Below, one piece after another: positions 1 to 7,558 of a stretch of 28,597 nucleotides of DNA; positions within the stretch are counted from its first letter, which is position 1; each line of letters begins with the position of its first letter. The stretch comes from JAXDBW01 sp034678405 (GTDB lineage: Bacteria > Patescibacteriota > Patescibacteriia > UBA10025 > JAHIVO01). The stretch is from contig JAXDBW010000006.1 in the NCBI GenBank assembly GCA_034678405.1, forward strand, positions 1-28,597, in the 5' to 3' direction. The notes under the pieces are model-generated. The model did not search any database, had not been told where the DNA came from, and saw nothing but the letters and a program-made list of their open reading frames with translations. The position numbers were made by a program, and so were the translations under genes.

Positions 1-28
1 GAGAAAAAGATTTTAAGATTTGGAGGTT

Positions 29-67
29 GCGGGGCGGCTCTGCCCCCAGACCCCCTCGCCGCCCCGC
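29..67. repeat. GC-rich inverted repeat, 10-bp perfect arms
   Basis: The arms GCGGGGCGGC (29-38) and GCCGCCCCGC (58-67) are perfect inverted complements around a 19-nt C-rich loop. Neither side is followed directly by a T-run, so it is not a typical intrinsic terminator. It resembles the GC-rich intergenic palindromes scattered through many bacterial genomes, but no second copy was seen in this window. Confidence 0.6.
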
Positions 68-163
68 AGAAAAGAATCAGAAATTTTCCTGAAAATAGGT
101 TCTAATTTCGTTGTACAGCCATACCAATACACACCCTTAGAGAAAACGGTGGGGCGGCTTTTA

Positions 164-200
164 CTGGCGGGATTCGAAGCTGACTCGAACGCGTCGCCAG
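164..200. repeat. Nested hairpin
   Basis: The outer arms CTGGCG (164-169) and CGCCAG (195-200) enclose a second inverted repeat, TTCGA (173-177) and TCGAA (185-189). The nesting makes an RNA fold more likely than a chance palindrome. The TTCGA element recalls a tRNA T-loop, but no tRNA can be closed around it. Confidence 0.4.
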
Positions 201-298
201 ACGATGAAGTGAGAGCAGCCGGCTCCGGAGGAGGTTTTTGAGCGCTGCGAAAAAACCGGGGGAGGAGGAATCTCAGTGGCGGTACCATCTCGCACTAC

Positions 299-325
299 GC
301 GCCGTGTCATCTGACGCGGTGTTTT
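299..325 (+). terminator. Probable intrinsic terminator, plus strand
   Basis: The core stem is CCGTGTC (302-308) with GACGCGG (313-319) around a 4-nt loop, extended outward to 299/322. It is followed by TTTTGTTATTG and then TTTTT. Three pairs (299:322, 301:320, 305:316) are G:U in plus-strand RNA but would be A:C mismatches on the minus strand, so the plus-strand reading is favoured. That implies a plus-strand transcript entering from 1-300. It lies just beyond the stop of the minus-strand gene ending at 327. Confidence 0.45.
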
Positions 326-326
326 G

Positions 327-737
327 TTATTGCTTTTTGCGGCGGTTAAAGAACCACCACATGCCACCCAAGACTACTACCAGTGTAATCACGAGCACCC
401 CCACGGTAATAGCGGTGCTAGTCGTGGCTGGGGTAGTTGAGGTAGTTGCTGCGGTGGTTTCCGCTGTAGTGACAGACTGGGCCGTCCGGACATTGAGTGG
501 GTTTTCGGTGTTTGTGGTTGTGGCTGCGTTTGTGTTTGTCAGGACAGGGTCCGTCGTAGTCTCGGCGTTTGTATTGGTTGCATCGCTGGCTGTGACAGTG
601 GTCGAAAATGTTTCTGCTTCTCCGACCGTCTGTGACTCACCGCTTGGCTTAAACTGCGCATACATCGTCAGCGGCACCAACAGCAGAGCGATGATGACAA
701 TATTCCTAATGTATTTTATACATACGTTACTATACAT
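327..737 (-). CDS. Small exported Thr/Asn-rich protein with C-terminal membrane anchor
   Basis: Unrecognised protein of 136 aa. The N-terminus has a basic stretch, a hydrophobic core (IVIIALLLVPL) and a signal-peptidase-like site after LTMYA. The middle, roughly residues 45-105, is a low-complexity Thr/Asn/Ala linker with TNTN-type repeats, typical of a flexible cell-surface stalk. The C-terminus has one transmembrane helix (ITVGVLVITLVVVLGG) followed by the charged tail NRRKKQ, so the protein should be anchored with its stalk outside; there is no LPXTG sorting signal. I chose the ATG at 737 because a TTG further upstream (758) lies above the likely -10 element. It diverges from tsaD. The tail of the PBP at 14172-16865 has the same Asn/Thr character. 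Function unknown; possibly a cell-envelope spacer protein. Confidence 0.7.
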   Translation of the reverse strand: MYSNVCIKYIRNIVIIALLLVPLTMYAQFKPSGESQTVGEAETFSTTVTASDATNTNAETTTDPVLTNTNAATTTNTENPLNVRTAQSVTTAETTAATTSTTPATTSTAITVGVLVITLVVVLGGMWWFFNRRKKQ

Positions 738-746
738 ACTACTCTT

Positions 747-774
747 ACTATAGCACAACCAGCATCACAAACAA
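747..774 (-). promoter_or_regulatory. Promoter of the exported small protein
   Basis: On the minus strand there is TTGTTT (774-769), a 16-bp spacer and an extended -10, TGcTATAGT, with the hexamer at 752-747. The ATG at 737 starts only 9 nt after the -10, so the mRNA would have almost no leader. Confidence 0.4.
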
Positions 775-776
775 TA

Positions 777-785
777 TGATATAGT
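777..785 (+). promoter_or_regulatory. Extended -10 element of tsaD
   Basis: TGaTATAGT, with the hexamer at 780-785, lies 9 nt before the tsaD ATG. No good -35 is visible. The arrangement mirrors the divergent promoter of the neighbouring gene, and no Shine-Dalgarno sequence is present. Confidence 0.45.
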
Positions 786-794
786 ATAGACACT

Positions 795-1814
795 ATGTAT
801 ATACTGGGTATCGAAACATCGTGCGACGAAACTGCGGTCAGTGTCGTCCGGGGACAGCGCAACACGGTAGACATCGTGAGCCACATCATTTCGAGTCAAA
901 TACCGACTCACCGTAAATATGGCGGGGTCGTGCCTGAGGTTGCCGCCCGGCACCATGTCGTCAATATGATTCCCGTGGTCCACGAAGCGCTGCGTCAGGC
1001 GAAGCTGACAGCACACGATATAGACGTGATTGCCGTCACGCGGGGACCGGGGCTCGTCACCTCACTGCGCATTGGTGTGCAGTCAGCCAAAGCACTGGCC
1101 TACGCCTGGCACAAACCACTGCTCGGCATCAATCACATGGAGGGGCATATCTACGCCAACTGGTTTGCTCATCCACCTATTCAGTTTCCGGTCGTCAGTC
1201 TAGTCGTGTCGGGTGGACATACCGAGCTCATCCATATGCCGCGACATGGTACGTATCGGCTGATTGGTCGGACTCGCGATGATGCGGCCGGTGAGGCATT
1301 TGATAAAGTGGCCAAACTTCTCGGCATCCCGTATCCTGGCGGGCCACATATCCAGCAGTTGGCGGACAAGGGCGACGCAACTCGTTTTGACCTGCCGCGA
1401 CCTATGCTGCACACAAAAAATTATGATTTTAGTTTTGCCGGGCTGAAGACGGCCATGCTCTATCTCGTACGTAAAGAGTTTTCTCAGAAGAAGCCCCCCC
1501 TGCCCGACCTCTGCGCGTCCTTCCAACAGGCGGTCATCGATGTACTGGTGCATAAGACGGTCCGCGCTGCGCAAGAATACCAAGCTCGGTCGGTGCTCCT
1601 GGCTGGCGGAGTCGCGGCAAATGAACCGCTCCGAACTCAGCTCGGGGCGGCGCTGCACAAACTAAATGCAAAAATCCTCTACACCAACCCACCCCTCAAG
1701 CTCTGCACGGATAACGCTAGTATGATTGCCATGGCCGCGTATTGGCATGCAAAAAAGAAGGAGCGGGGAAGCTGGAAAACCATGGAAGCAGATCCCAACT
1801 GGGAACTGGTCTAG
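795..1814 (+). CDS. tsaD: tRNA threonylcarbamoyladenosine transferase TsaD
   Basis: 339 aa, the usual length for TsaD/Kae1. TsaD transfers the threonylcarbamoyl group onto A37 of ANN-reading tRNAs, acting in the cytoplasm with TsaB and TsaE. The ASKHA-fold signature opens the protein (YILGIETSCDETAVSVV). The metal ligands H114 and H118 lie in NHMEGH, and further conserved blocks are SGGHTEL, YDFSFAGLKTA, LAGGVAAN and the C-terminal CTDNASMIA. The MYILGIETS start is standard for the family. The ATPase partner gene tsaE is about 7 kb away in this window (8927-9370); tsaB is not seen. valS follows on the same strand after 66 bp with its own -10 element. Confidence 0.97.
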   Translation: MYILGIETSCDETAVSVVRGQRNTVDIVSHIISSQIPTHRKYGGVVPEVAARHHVVNMIPVVHEALRQAKLTAHDIDVIAVTRGPGLVTSLRIGVQSAKALAYAWHKPLLGINHMEGHIYANWFAHPPIQFPVVSLVVSGGHTELIHMPRHGTYRLIGRTRDDAAGEAFDKVAKLLGIPYPGGPHIQQLADKGDATRFDLPRPMLHTKNYDFSFAGLKTAMLYLVRKEFSQKKPPLPDLCASFQQAVIDVLVHKTVRAAQEYQARSVLLAGGVAANEPLRTQLGAALHKLNAKILYTNPPLKLCTDNASMIAMAAYWHAKKKERGSWKTMEADPNWELV

Positions 1815-1849
1815 GGGGCTGGTGGCCAAAAGCCAATCATGTGCTAATA

Positions 1850-1858
1850 TGCTACAAT
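1850..1858 (+). promoter_or_regulatory. Extended -10 element of valS
   Basis: TGcTACAAT, with the hexamer at 1853-1858, lies 22 nt before the valS ATG. No convincing -35 is present. A second AT-rich hexamer, TATATT (1864-1869), is closer to the start. No Shine-Dalgarno sequence precedes the ATG, which follows a T-run. Confidence 0.35.
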
Positions 1859-1880
1859 ACATATATATTGAGCCTTTTTT

Positions 1881-4400
1881 ATGACCAAAGAACTCGAAAA
1901 AGCCTACCAACCAAGCACCGTCGAAGCGGCTATCTACCAGCGCTGGGAGGCTTCGGGATATTTCAATCCTGACAATCTGCCGGGCAAACGACCGAAGACA
2001 TTTAGCATAGCGATGCCGCCACCCAATGTGACTGGCGAGCTGCACCTGGGGCACGCTACTGGCCTCACCATTCAAGATCTGCTGACGCGCTTTTATCGTA
2101 TGCGGGGATATAAAGCCTTGTACGTTCCCGGCACCGACCATGCGGGCATCTCCACGCAGGTCATGGTAGAACGTTTAATCGCGAAGTCTGGTCTCGATCG
2201 CCACACGCTTGGCCGTAACAAGTTTCTCAAGCAAGTCTGGAACTGGAAAGAAAAGTATGGCACCCGCATCACCGAGCAGGTGCGCCAGCTGGGCGTCTCG
2301 TGCGATTGGTCGCGCGAGCATTTCACTATGGACGAGACGCTCACCACCGCTGTGCAAAAAGCATTTATCCAAATGTACAACGACGGCTTGATTTACCGTG
2401 GCGACCGAATTGTCAATTGGGACCCAAAGAGTAATACCGCCCTCTCTGATCTCGAGGTGAAACACATAGAGACCTCCGGTAAGCTATTTTATATAAAATA
2501 CCCTCTGTTTGGTTCGACCAAATATCTCACCGTGGCAACTACCAGGCCAGAGACCATGCTGGGCGACACCGCAGTGGCCGTCCACCCGGATGACACACGA
2601 TACCAGAGCTACATCGGCAAAACAGTACTGCTCCCCATTACGGAACGGGAAATACCTATCGTGGCCGACGCGCGGGTGGAAAAAGAATTTGGCACCGGAG
2701 TCGTGAAGATAACGCCGGCACACGATCATCTCGACTATGAAATCGGTAAAGATCATAAGCTGGAAATCATTAACGTTATCGGCCAGGACGGCCGCATGAC
2801 GAAGGCTGCTGGAGAATTCTACGGCAAAAGCGTGGCTGACACGAGGCACGAAATCATCAAACGCCTCGAAGCCGAGGAGCTGCTGGAGAAAAGCGTTGAT
2901 TATATTCATAATCAAGCACGCTCTGAGCGGACCGGCGCTCCCATCGAACCGCTTATATCCAAACAGTGGTTCGTGAAAATGGATAAGCTCGCTGCTGCTG
3001 GTATCAAGGCGGTCAAGCAAGGGAAGATTGAGATTGTCCCAAAACGGTTTGAGAAGGTATATTTTCACTGGCTGGAGAACATTCAGGACTGGTGCATATC
3101 CCGGCAGCTCTGGTGGGGTCATCAAATCCCGGTTTGGTATAACGGTGACAAAGTGAAGGCCGCCACCACTTCACCCGGGCCGGACTGGACCCAAGATGAG
3201 GACACGCTCGATACATGGTTTTCATCTGGGTTATGGACGTTCTCTACCCTGGGCTGGCCGGGCAAAACGAAGGATCTCAAGCTCTATCATCCGACGTCTG
3301 TCATGGAAACAGCCTGGGATATTCTTTTCTTCTGGGTAGCCCGGATGATTATGATGAGTCTCTACTTCCTCAATGAAGTGCCATTTAACAAAGTATACAT
3401 CCATGGGCTGGTGCTCGATCGGCATGGTCAAAAAATGTCTAAGTCAAAAGGCACGGGCGTGGATCCTATCCCCATGACCGAGAAATATGGCACGGACGCG
3501 ATCCGCCTCTCGCTCGTCCTCGGCACCGCACCGGGCCAAGACTTCCGTCTGTACGAAGAGAAAATTGCCGGTTATCGCAACTTCGTCAATAAACTGTGGA
3601 ATGTGTCCCGCTTTATCCTGTCGCACAAAGCAACCAAGAAGCCACTGAAGCCAATAACCATCGCCGACCAATGGATTATGAGCCGCCTGCAGCAACTGGT
3701 GTCCTCCGTTACTGACAATATCGAAGCGTATAAGTTTTCTGACGCTGGCACGGCTATCTACGACTTCCTTTGGCACGAGCTGGCCGACTGGTACATCGAA
3801 GCGTCTAAAGAGCAGCCAAACGTCGCAATACTACATCATGTGCTGGAGACTGTTCTCCGGCTGGCCCACCCCTTCATGCCGTTTGTCACCGAAGAGATAT
3901 GGTCTCGCTGGCACGGCACCAAGTTAGAAGACATGCTGATTATCCAAGAATGGCCGAAGGCGGAGAAAAAGTATGTGGACACAAAGGCCGAGAAACAATT
4001 TACCATTCTGCGCGATCTGATTGTCGGCATCCGCAATGTCCGGGCAGAAGAAAAAATCCCGCCAGCCAAACTGCTCACCGTCAACTATGACGGGAAGTAC
4101 ACCGCGCTCGTCGCGGAGCACGCGGGCATGATCAATCGCCTCGCTAGACTCGAAAAATTAGAAGCCCAAAAAGTTACCAAGCCAACTGGCAGCATCAGCG
4201 GGCTGAACTACTCGGTAGCTCATACCAAAGACGCGACGGTCGTAGCCAAAGAAATAAAGGCCGTCTCCCAGTACATCCAGCGGATTGAACAAAAACTATC
4301 CAATAAAAAATTCGTCGACAATGCGCCACAGACGGTCGTCGAGGCTGAACGCGCCAAGCTAAAAGAACAGCGGGAAAAACTGAAAAAATTATCGAGCTAG
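1881..4400 (+). CDS. valS: Valyl-tRNA synthetase
   Basis: 839 aa class I aminoacyl-tRNA synthetase that charges tRNA-Val. The HIGH-type motif is HLGH (residues 55-58) within PPPNVTGELHLGHA, and the KMSKS motif is at 518-522 (KMSKSKGTGVDP). The editing domain lies between, recognisable from LTVATTRPETMLGDTAVAVHP. The tRNA-binding region follows, and the end (about 775-839) is a charged helical segment matching the ValRS C-terminal coiled coil. The domain order and the C-terminal arm separate it from IleRS and LeuRS. It is somewhat shorter than typical ValRS (about 870-950 aa), with the arm compact. The start MTKELEKAYQPS fits the family N-terminus. Confidence 0.97.
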   Translation: MTKELEKAYQPSTVEAAIYQRWEASGYFNPDNLPGKRPKTFSIAMPPPNVTGELHLGHATGLTIQDLLTRFYRMRGYKALYVPGTDHAGISTQVMVERLIAKSGLDRHTLGRNKFLKQVWNWKEKYGTRITEQVRQLGVSCDWSREHFTMDETLTTAVQKAFIQMYNDGLIYRGDRIVNWDPKSNTALSDLEVKHIETSGKLFYIKYPLFGSTKYLTVATTRPETMLGDTAVAVHPDDTRYQSYIGKTVLLPITEREIPIVADARVEKEFGTGVVKITPAHDHLDYEIGKDHKLEIINVIGQDGRMTKAAGEFYGKSVADTRHEIIKRLEAEELLEKSVDYIHNQARSERTGAPIEPLISKQWFVKMDKLAAAGIKAVKQGKIEIVPKRFEKVYFHWLENIQDWCISRQLWWGHQIPVWYNGDKVKAATTSPGPDWTQDEDTLDTWFSSGLWTFSTLGWPGKTKDLKLYHPTSVMETAWDILFFWVARMIMMSLYFLNEVPFNKVYIHGLVLDRHGQKMSKSKGTGVDPIPMTEKYGTDAIRLSLVLGTAPGQDFRLYEEKIAGYRNFVNKLWNVSRFILSHKATKKPLKPITIADQWIMSRLQQLVSSVTDNIEAYKFSDAGTAIYDFLWHELADWYIEASKEQPNVAILHHVLETVLRLAHPFMPFVTEEIWSRWHGTKLEDMLIIQEWPKAEKKYVDTKAEKQFTILRDLIVGIRNVRAEEKIPPAKLLTVNYDGKYTALVAEHAGMINRLARLEKLEAQKVTKPTGSISGLNYSVAHTKDATVVAKEIKAVSQYIQRIEQKLSNKKFVDNAPQTVVEAERAKLKEQREKLKKLSS

Positions 4401-4414
4401 GGTTAAGTAGGGGG

Positions 4415-4443
4415 TTGACAAGATCCTCGTCGCCTGCTAGGGT
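4415..4443 (+). promoter_or_regulatory. Strong sigma70-type promoter of the small gene at 4523
   Basis: A perfect -35 TTGACA (4415-4420), a 17-bp spacer and an extended -10 TGcTAGGGT (hexamer 4438-4443) predict transcription from about 4450. The roughly 70-nt leader contains a small hairpin (CCTAT 4451-4455 / ATAGG 4459-4463) and a direct repeat TCATAGGA (4458-4465 and 4493-4500). Confidence 0.65.
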
Positions 4444-4508
4444 AACTCGACCTATATCATAGGAGTATAGGCTGTTTCACCACGCTCATTCATCATAGGA
4501 AGGAAGAA

Positions 4509-4514
4509 AGGAGG
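4509..4514 (+). promoter_or_regulatory. Canonical Shine-Dalgarno, rare in this window
   Basis: AGGAGG sits 8 nt before a GTG start at 4523. It is the only full-strength Shine-Dalgarno seen before a gene start here, and it decides that start. Confidence 0.6.
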
Positions 4515-4522
4515 TCGCATTC

Positions 4523-4693
4523 GTGACGTCCCTTCACATTTCAGGGCGCCTTGTCGTCATTCCGCTTGCAGATACGCTCAAGGATATACTGGCGAATCGT
4601 ATCACGCCAGAAATCGGCACTGCAGTGCCGATTCCCCCCGCGCCTAAAAGCGATTCTGACGAAGCGTCGACAGAACCACCCCAGCCTGACTAG
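4523..4693 (+). CDS. Small protein of 56 aa, unknown function
   Basis: A GTG-initiated frame of 56 codons encoding MTSLHISGRLVVIPLADTLK followed by DILANRITPEIGTAVPIPPA and a Pro/Ser/Asp/Glu-rich tail ending in PPQPD. I recognise no family. The first 30 residues could form a small folded unit, the tail looks disordered and acidic, and there is no signal peptide or membrane segment. Support comes from the full set of signals around it: a consensus promoter at 4415-4443, AGGAGG at 8-nt spacing, and an intrinsic terminator at 4679-4717 that overlaps the stop. The last 50 bp (4644-4693) overlap, antisense, the 3' end of the 368-aa gene on the other strand. The transcript might instead act as an antisense or small RNA. 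Confidence 0.55.
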   Translation: MTSLHISGRLVVIPLADTLKDILANRITPEIGTAVPIPPAPKSDSDEASTEPPQPD

Positions 4694-5750
4694 CATCTAG
4701 CTCGCTGGGGTTATTTTTTGTTCGTAGTTCGTGCACGTTTCGTAATGGCTCAACAATCCGTCTGGCTGATACACCCAAATCAGCATCCTCTTGAGCGATG
4801 CGATCAGCGTGCGCCTCCCAATAAGCCAGGGCAGTTTCTGCATCGCCAATGCGTTCAGCGCTGGGCCCGTAAAATCGTGACAGTAAAAATTGCAGTTCTT
4901 GGACAAGTTGGAGCTCTGTCTCTTCGAGCACCTGGGCGCGCACCTCTGGGCTCAGGGCTGAGTCGGGGTTTCCCGCGAGATCATTTTGAATCTGCTGAGC
5001 CTCTTGCGACTCAATCCCAATGACCACCCGGGGAACAACCAATTGTCCCCGTACCTCTGCATGTTGCGGGTCGGCATAATATTTCACTTCTGACAGTTTC
5101 TTCTGCTGCAGCGTATCGGCAGTTCGTCCCAGTTTATGAGAAATGACTTGAACATCGCTCGTGGTGGTAACGTCAAGTCCGAGCGCAAAGCGTTCTCCCT
5201 GCTCATTCTCGGGAAACGATACAACCATATCAATACCATGTACCACATCATCATACTCCGTCGTGAGCGTAGCCGTTGCTTTCTCCCCAAAGAGCCCTCG
5301 CTGGGCTGCGTGGGCCAAGGAATATTCCAGTGACACGGGTTCACTGCTCCGCTCATGCTGATATTGTGCCGACTGTTTGATTGATTCGACTTTTTTCTTA
5401 TCCGACAGTATTGTTTGTTTATCATACTGTTCAACAAAGGAACCATATTGAGGGCGAGAATCATTGAGTGGGCCAGCAATCTTTCGGTCAAACTGCTCAT
5501 TGCCAGTGTAGTAATTGCCGAAAACGCCCCGTCGGTCGAGACGCCTCATAATATCTGCCTCGGGATTAGATCGACTAATGCGGGTCGTCTCGACATTCGG
5601 CATGCTGCGCCTTTTTTCATTAAATTCCTGACGCGCCCTCTCCCGCTCTTGACGCTGCTGCTCAGCTTGAGCGGCTGCCTGTTTTTGGATGCGTTTAATT
5701 TCTTTACCTGATAGACCAAAGCCTCCGTATTCCCCGCCGCGTCTGGCCAT
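4644..5750 (-). CDS. Hypothetical protein, possible PD-(D/E)XK nuclease-like domain
   Basis: 368 aa, not a family I can name. Residues 1-48 are a basic, Gln/Glu/Arg-rich segment predicted to be coiled coil. The middle (about 138-240) has the pattern of a PD-(D/E)XK-type core: E142 in LEYSLAHAAQRG, D174 in HGIDMVVSF, and D193 in ALGLDVTTTS, followed by a mixed strand/helix region (KLSEVKYYADP, LVVPRVVIGI). The usual lysine of the D/E-x-K motif is a threonine, so catalysis is uncertain. The C-terminal 90 residues are helical. No signal peptide or membrane segment. It starts 4 nt after the stop of the PilB-like ATPase and is probably its operon partner. The nuclease assignment is inference only. 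Confidence 0.75.
   Translation of the reverse strand: MARRGGEYGGFGLSGKEIKRIQKQAAAQAEQQRQERERARQEFNEKRRSMPNVETTRISRSNPEADIMRRLDRRGVFGNYYTGNEQFDRKIAGPLNDSRPQYGSFVEQYDKQTILSDKKKVESIKQSAQYQHERSSEPVSLEYSLAHAAQRGLFGEKATATLTTEYDDVVHGIDMVVSFPENEQGERFALGLDVTTTSDVQVISHKLGRTADTLQQKKLSEVKYYADPQHAEVRGQLVVPRVVIGIESQEAQQIQNDLAGNPDSALSPEVRAQVLEETELQLVQELQFLLSRFYGPSAERIGDAETALAYWEAHADRIAQEDADLGVSARRIVEPLRNVHELRTKNNPSELDASQAGVVLSTLRQNRF
4679..4717 (+). terminator. Intrinsic terminator of the small gene
   Basis: A perfect 7-bp stem, CCCCAGC (4679-4685) with GCTGGGG (4704-4710), is followed by TTATTTTTT. The hairpin contains the stop codon of the 56-aa gene and lies inside the last codons of the opposite-strand gene. 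Confidence 0.7.
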
Positions 5751-5754
5751 ATGA

Positions 5755-7551
5755 TTATTTATTGGTTACTTTCAAAACCTCGTCGATGGTGGTGATTCCC
5801 TTCAGGGCCTTCAGCATACCATCCTGCTGCATGGTGAGCATGCCCTCTTTGGCGGCAATGTCCTGGATCGCGTACTCCGATACCTTGCCCGAGAGGATCA
5901 GCTCCTCAATTTCTTTATTCATGGTGAGCATTTCAAATATACCAATCCGGCCTTTATACCCCGTTTCATGATTGTCACGGTGCGGGATACCGCGGTAGAA
6001 TCTCAGGTTGTTTGGATCGAGCCCATCCCGCATGTTCTCCGGGATAGATTCGAGTATTTTTCGTGCCTGCTCTACCTGTTCCGATGGTGGAGTGTATTCT
6101 TCTTTGTGATCGACATCAATCCGCCGCACGAGCCGCTGACCAATAATAAGATTAAGTGCCGGAGCGAGCAAAAACGGCTTCACGGCCATGGCAATAAAAC
6201 GGGGGATGGCCCCAGCGGCGCTATTGGTGTGGAGCGTCGACAACATCAGATGTCCGGTCAGGGCGGCCTGAATAGCAATCTCGGCCGTTTCCGTATCACG
6301 TATTTCACCGACCATCACGATGTCCGGATCCTGGCGCAGCACTGCCCGGAGACCAGTCGCAAAAGTAAACTGTCGCTTCCCGCCACCGGGGGTTTTCAGT
6401 AGGGTGCGGATATCCTCTTTTTCGGCACTCTCGCCACCCTCCACCTGGCTCTGGGTGATACCCTCCAGCCGATACTCGATAGGATTTTCGAGGGTGATAA
6501 TTTTCGTTTCCGGTTTATTGAGCTGCTGGAGGATCGCATACAGTGTCGTTGTCTTACCAGATCCGGTCGGCCCAGTGGTAATTATCATGCCATTCGGTCG
6601 ATTCATTTCTCGGAGCAAAATATCGTAGGCCGGCCCCACCAAGCCCATGTCCTCAAGGCCAATCCCGGCCGCCGAAGACATCAGGAGGCGCATCACAATG
6701 CTCTCGCCGTGGGCACTAGGTACCGTCGACACACGGACGTCAATAAATTCGTCTGTGAGATGGATGGTAAAGCGACCATCCTGCGGTATGTCAGAAATGT
6801 TAATTTTCAGTTTCGCGAGCAGCTTCACCCGATTTACTACCTTCGGCCACATTTTCTTGTCCAGCTTGGCTGCGTCATAGAGAACGCCGTCGACGCGAAA
6901 CCGCACCTTCACATCGTCCTGTTCTGCCTCGATATGCACGTCGGATGCTTTTGACTGGATTGCGGCAGCCAAAATAATCGTGAACAGATCTGTGGTATTA
7001 ACATGTTTTATTTTTTCCTCAAGTTCACGGAACGTGGTAATCTCCCGACGGTATTTGGTTAGTTCATCCTCGCCAATTTCTACGCCGCCCTCATATTTTC
7101 GGGGACGCGGCAGTGTTTTATAGAGATCCAGTGCCGCATCGAGGCTTTGCTGAGAAATCTTATACACGGCGCCGTGTGACTGAGTGTCCTCTTTGAGCTT
7201 TTCGAAGAGTTCAACTATCGGCGCGTCCATGGGATTGACCGCGCCGAGACGGATCTCGGTGTCTGTTTTGAGAAAGCACACGACCTGCAACTTCCGGGCA
7301 ATGTCTTCATCGATCAGTAGGAGTGCCTCGGGAGCAATCGGAAACCCCTTCAGCGCAATATAGTCGACGCCCATTTGATGTGCCTCGCGCTGAGCCGCTT
7401 CTTCTTTCTTTTTTGCGTCAATCTCCTTGATCTTGGCGGTAAGTTTTTCTTCTACTTCCTCAGATGAAACCTCCGGCTTCTCAGTATTATGAGAGAGTCG
7501 GATGAGATCATCGATGTTCTTATCTTTGCTAGTAGCGAGCTCATCATTCAT
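5755..7551 (-). CDS. pilB: PilB/GspE-type secretion and pilus assembly ATPase
   Basis: 598 aa cytoplasmic motor ATPase of the type II secretion/type IV pilus family, which drives pilin polymerisation. An N-terminal charged region and degenerate MshEN-like domain (about 60-150) precede the N2 domain with SDVHIE and the Asp-box-type IPQDGRFTI. Walker A is GPTGSGKT at 327-334, followed by the ITLENPIEYRL block. Walker B is RQDPDIVMVGEIRD around 407-419, and the His box is LTGHLMLSTLHTNSA. Two oddities: about 20 extra residues lie between SQV and FTFATGLR, and the C-terminal tetracysteine zinc site is missing (LVRRIDVDH where LCRxCK is usual). The ATG at 7551 was chosen because a -10 element lies just above it. 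It sits downstream of the DHH-like gene and upstream of the 368-aa gene. The symbol denotes the family. Confidence 0.9.
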   Translation of the reverse strand: MNDELATSKDKNIDDLIRLSHNTEKPEVSSEEVEEKLTAKIKEIDAKKKEEAAQREAHQMGVDYIALKGFPIAPEALLLIDEDIARKLQVVCFLKTDTEIRLGAVNPMDAPIVELFEKLKEDTQSHGAVYKISQQSLDAALDLYKTLPRPRKYEGGVEIGEDELTKYRREITTFRELEEKIKHVNTTDLFTIILAAAIQSKASDVHIEAEQDDVKVRFRVDGVLYDAAKLDKKMWPKVVNRVKLLAKLKINISDIPQDGRFTIHLTDEFIDVRVSTVPSAHGESIVMRLLMSSAAGIGLEDMGLVGPAYDILLREMNRPNGMIITTGPTGSGKTTTLYAILQQLNKPETKIITLENPIEYRLEGITQSQVEGGESAEKEDIRTLLKTPGGGKRQFTFATGLRAVLRQDPDIVMVGEIRDTETAEIAIQAALTGHLMLSTLHTNSAAGAIPRFIAMAVKPFLLAPALNLIIGQRLVRRIDVDHKEEYTPPSEQVEQARKILESIPENMRDGLDPNNLRFYRGIPHRDNHETGYKGRIGIFEMLTMNKEIEELILSGKVSEYAIQDIAAKEGMLTMQQDGMLKALKGITTIDEVLKVTNK

Positions 7552-7558
7552 AGTCGAC

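Larger units (their letters stand above)
1..326. other. Gene-free, structured region at the window edge
   Basis: No protein in any frame here resembles a family I know. The two longest open frames (73 aa plus, 91 aa minus) have arginine/proline/serine-rich, low-information sequences and look like chance readings of GC-rich DNA. What is visible is secondary structure: a GC palindrome at 29-67, a nested hairpin at 164-200, and a G:U-containing hairpin with T-rich tail at 299-325 that works best as a plus-strand terminator. The region could hold an unidentified non-coding RNA, or the 3' end of a transcript starting outside the window. I could not match it to RNase P RNA, tmRNA, SRP RNA, 6S RNA or a tRNA by their conserved motifs. 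Confidence 0.35.

Noticed and set aside
164..200. tRNA-like segment (TTCGAATCCCGCC on the minus strand)
   Set aside because: The T-loop-like bases lack a matching T-stem, and no acceptor, D or anticodon arms can be drawn around them.
278..287. T-box-like TGGTACCGCC on the minus strand
   Set aside because: It matches part of the T-box consensus, but the pairing partner needed for the antiterminator is missing downstream, no following gene lies within the window, and the stem I position would fall inside a coding gene.
13..288. Open frames of 91 aa (minus) and 73 aa (plus) in the first 300 bp
   Set aside because: Low-information composition, no recognisable domain, no start signals, and they run through hairpins. 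They overlap each other in antisense.
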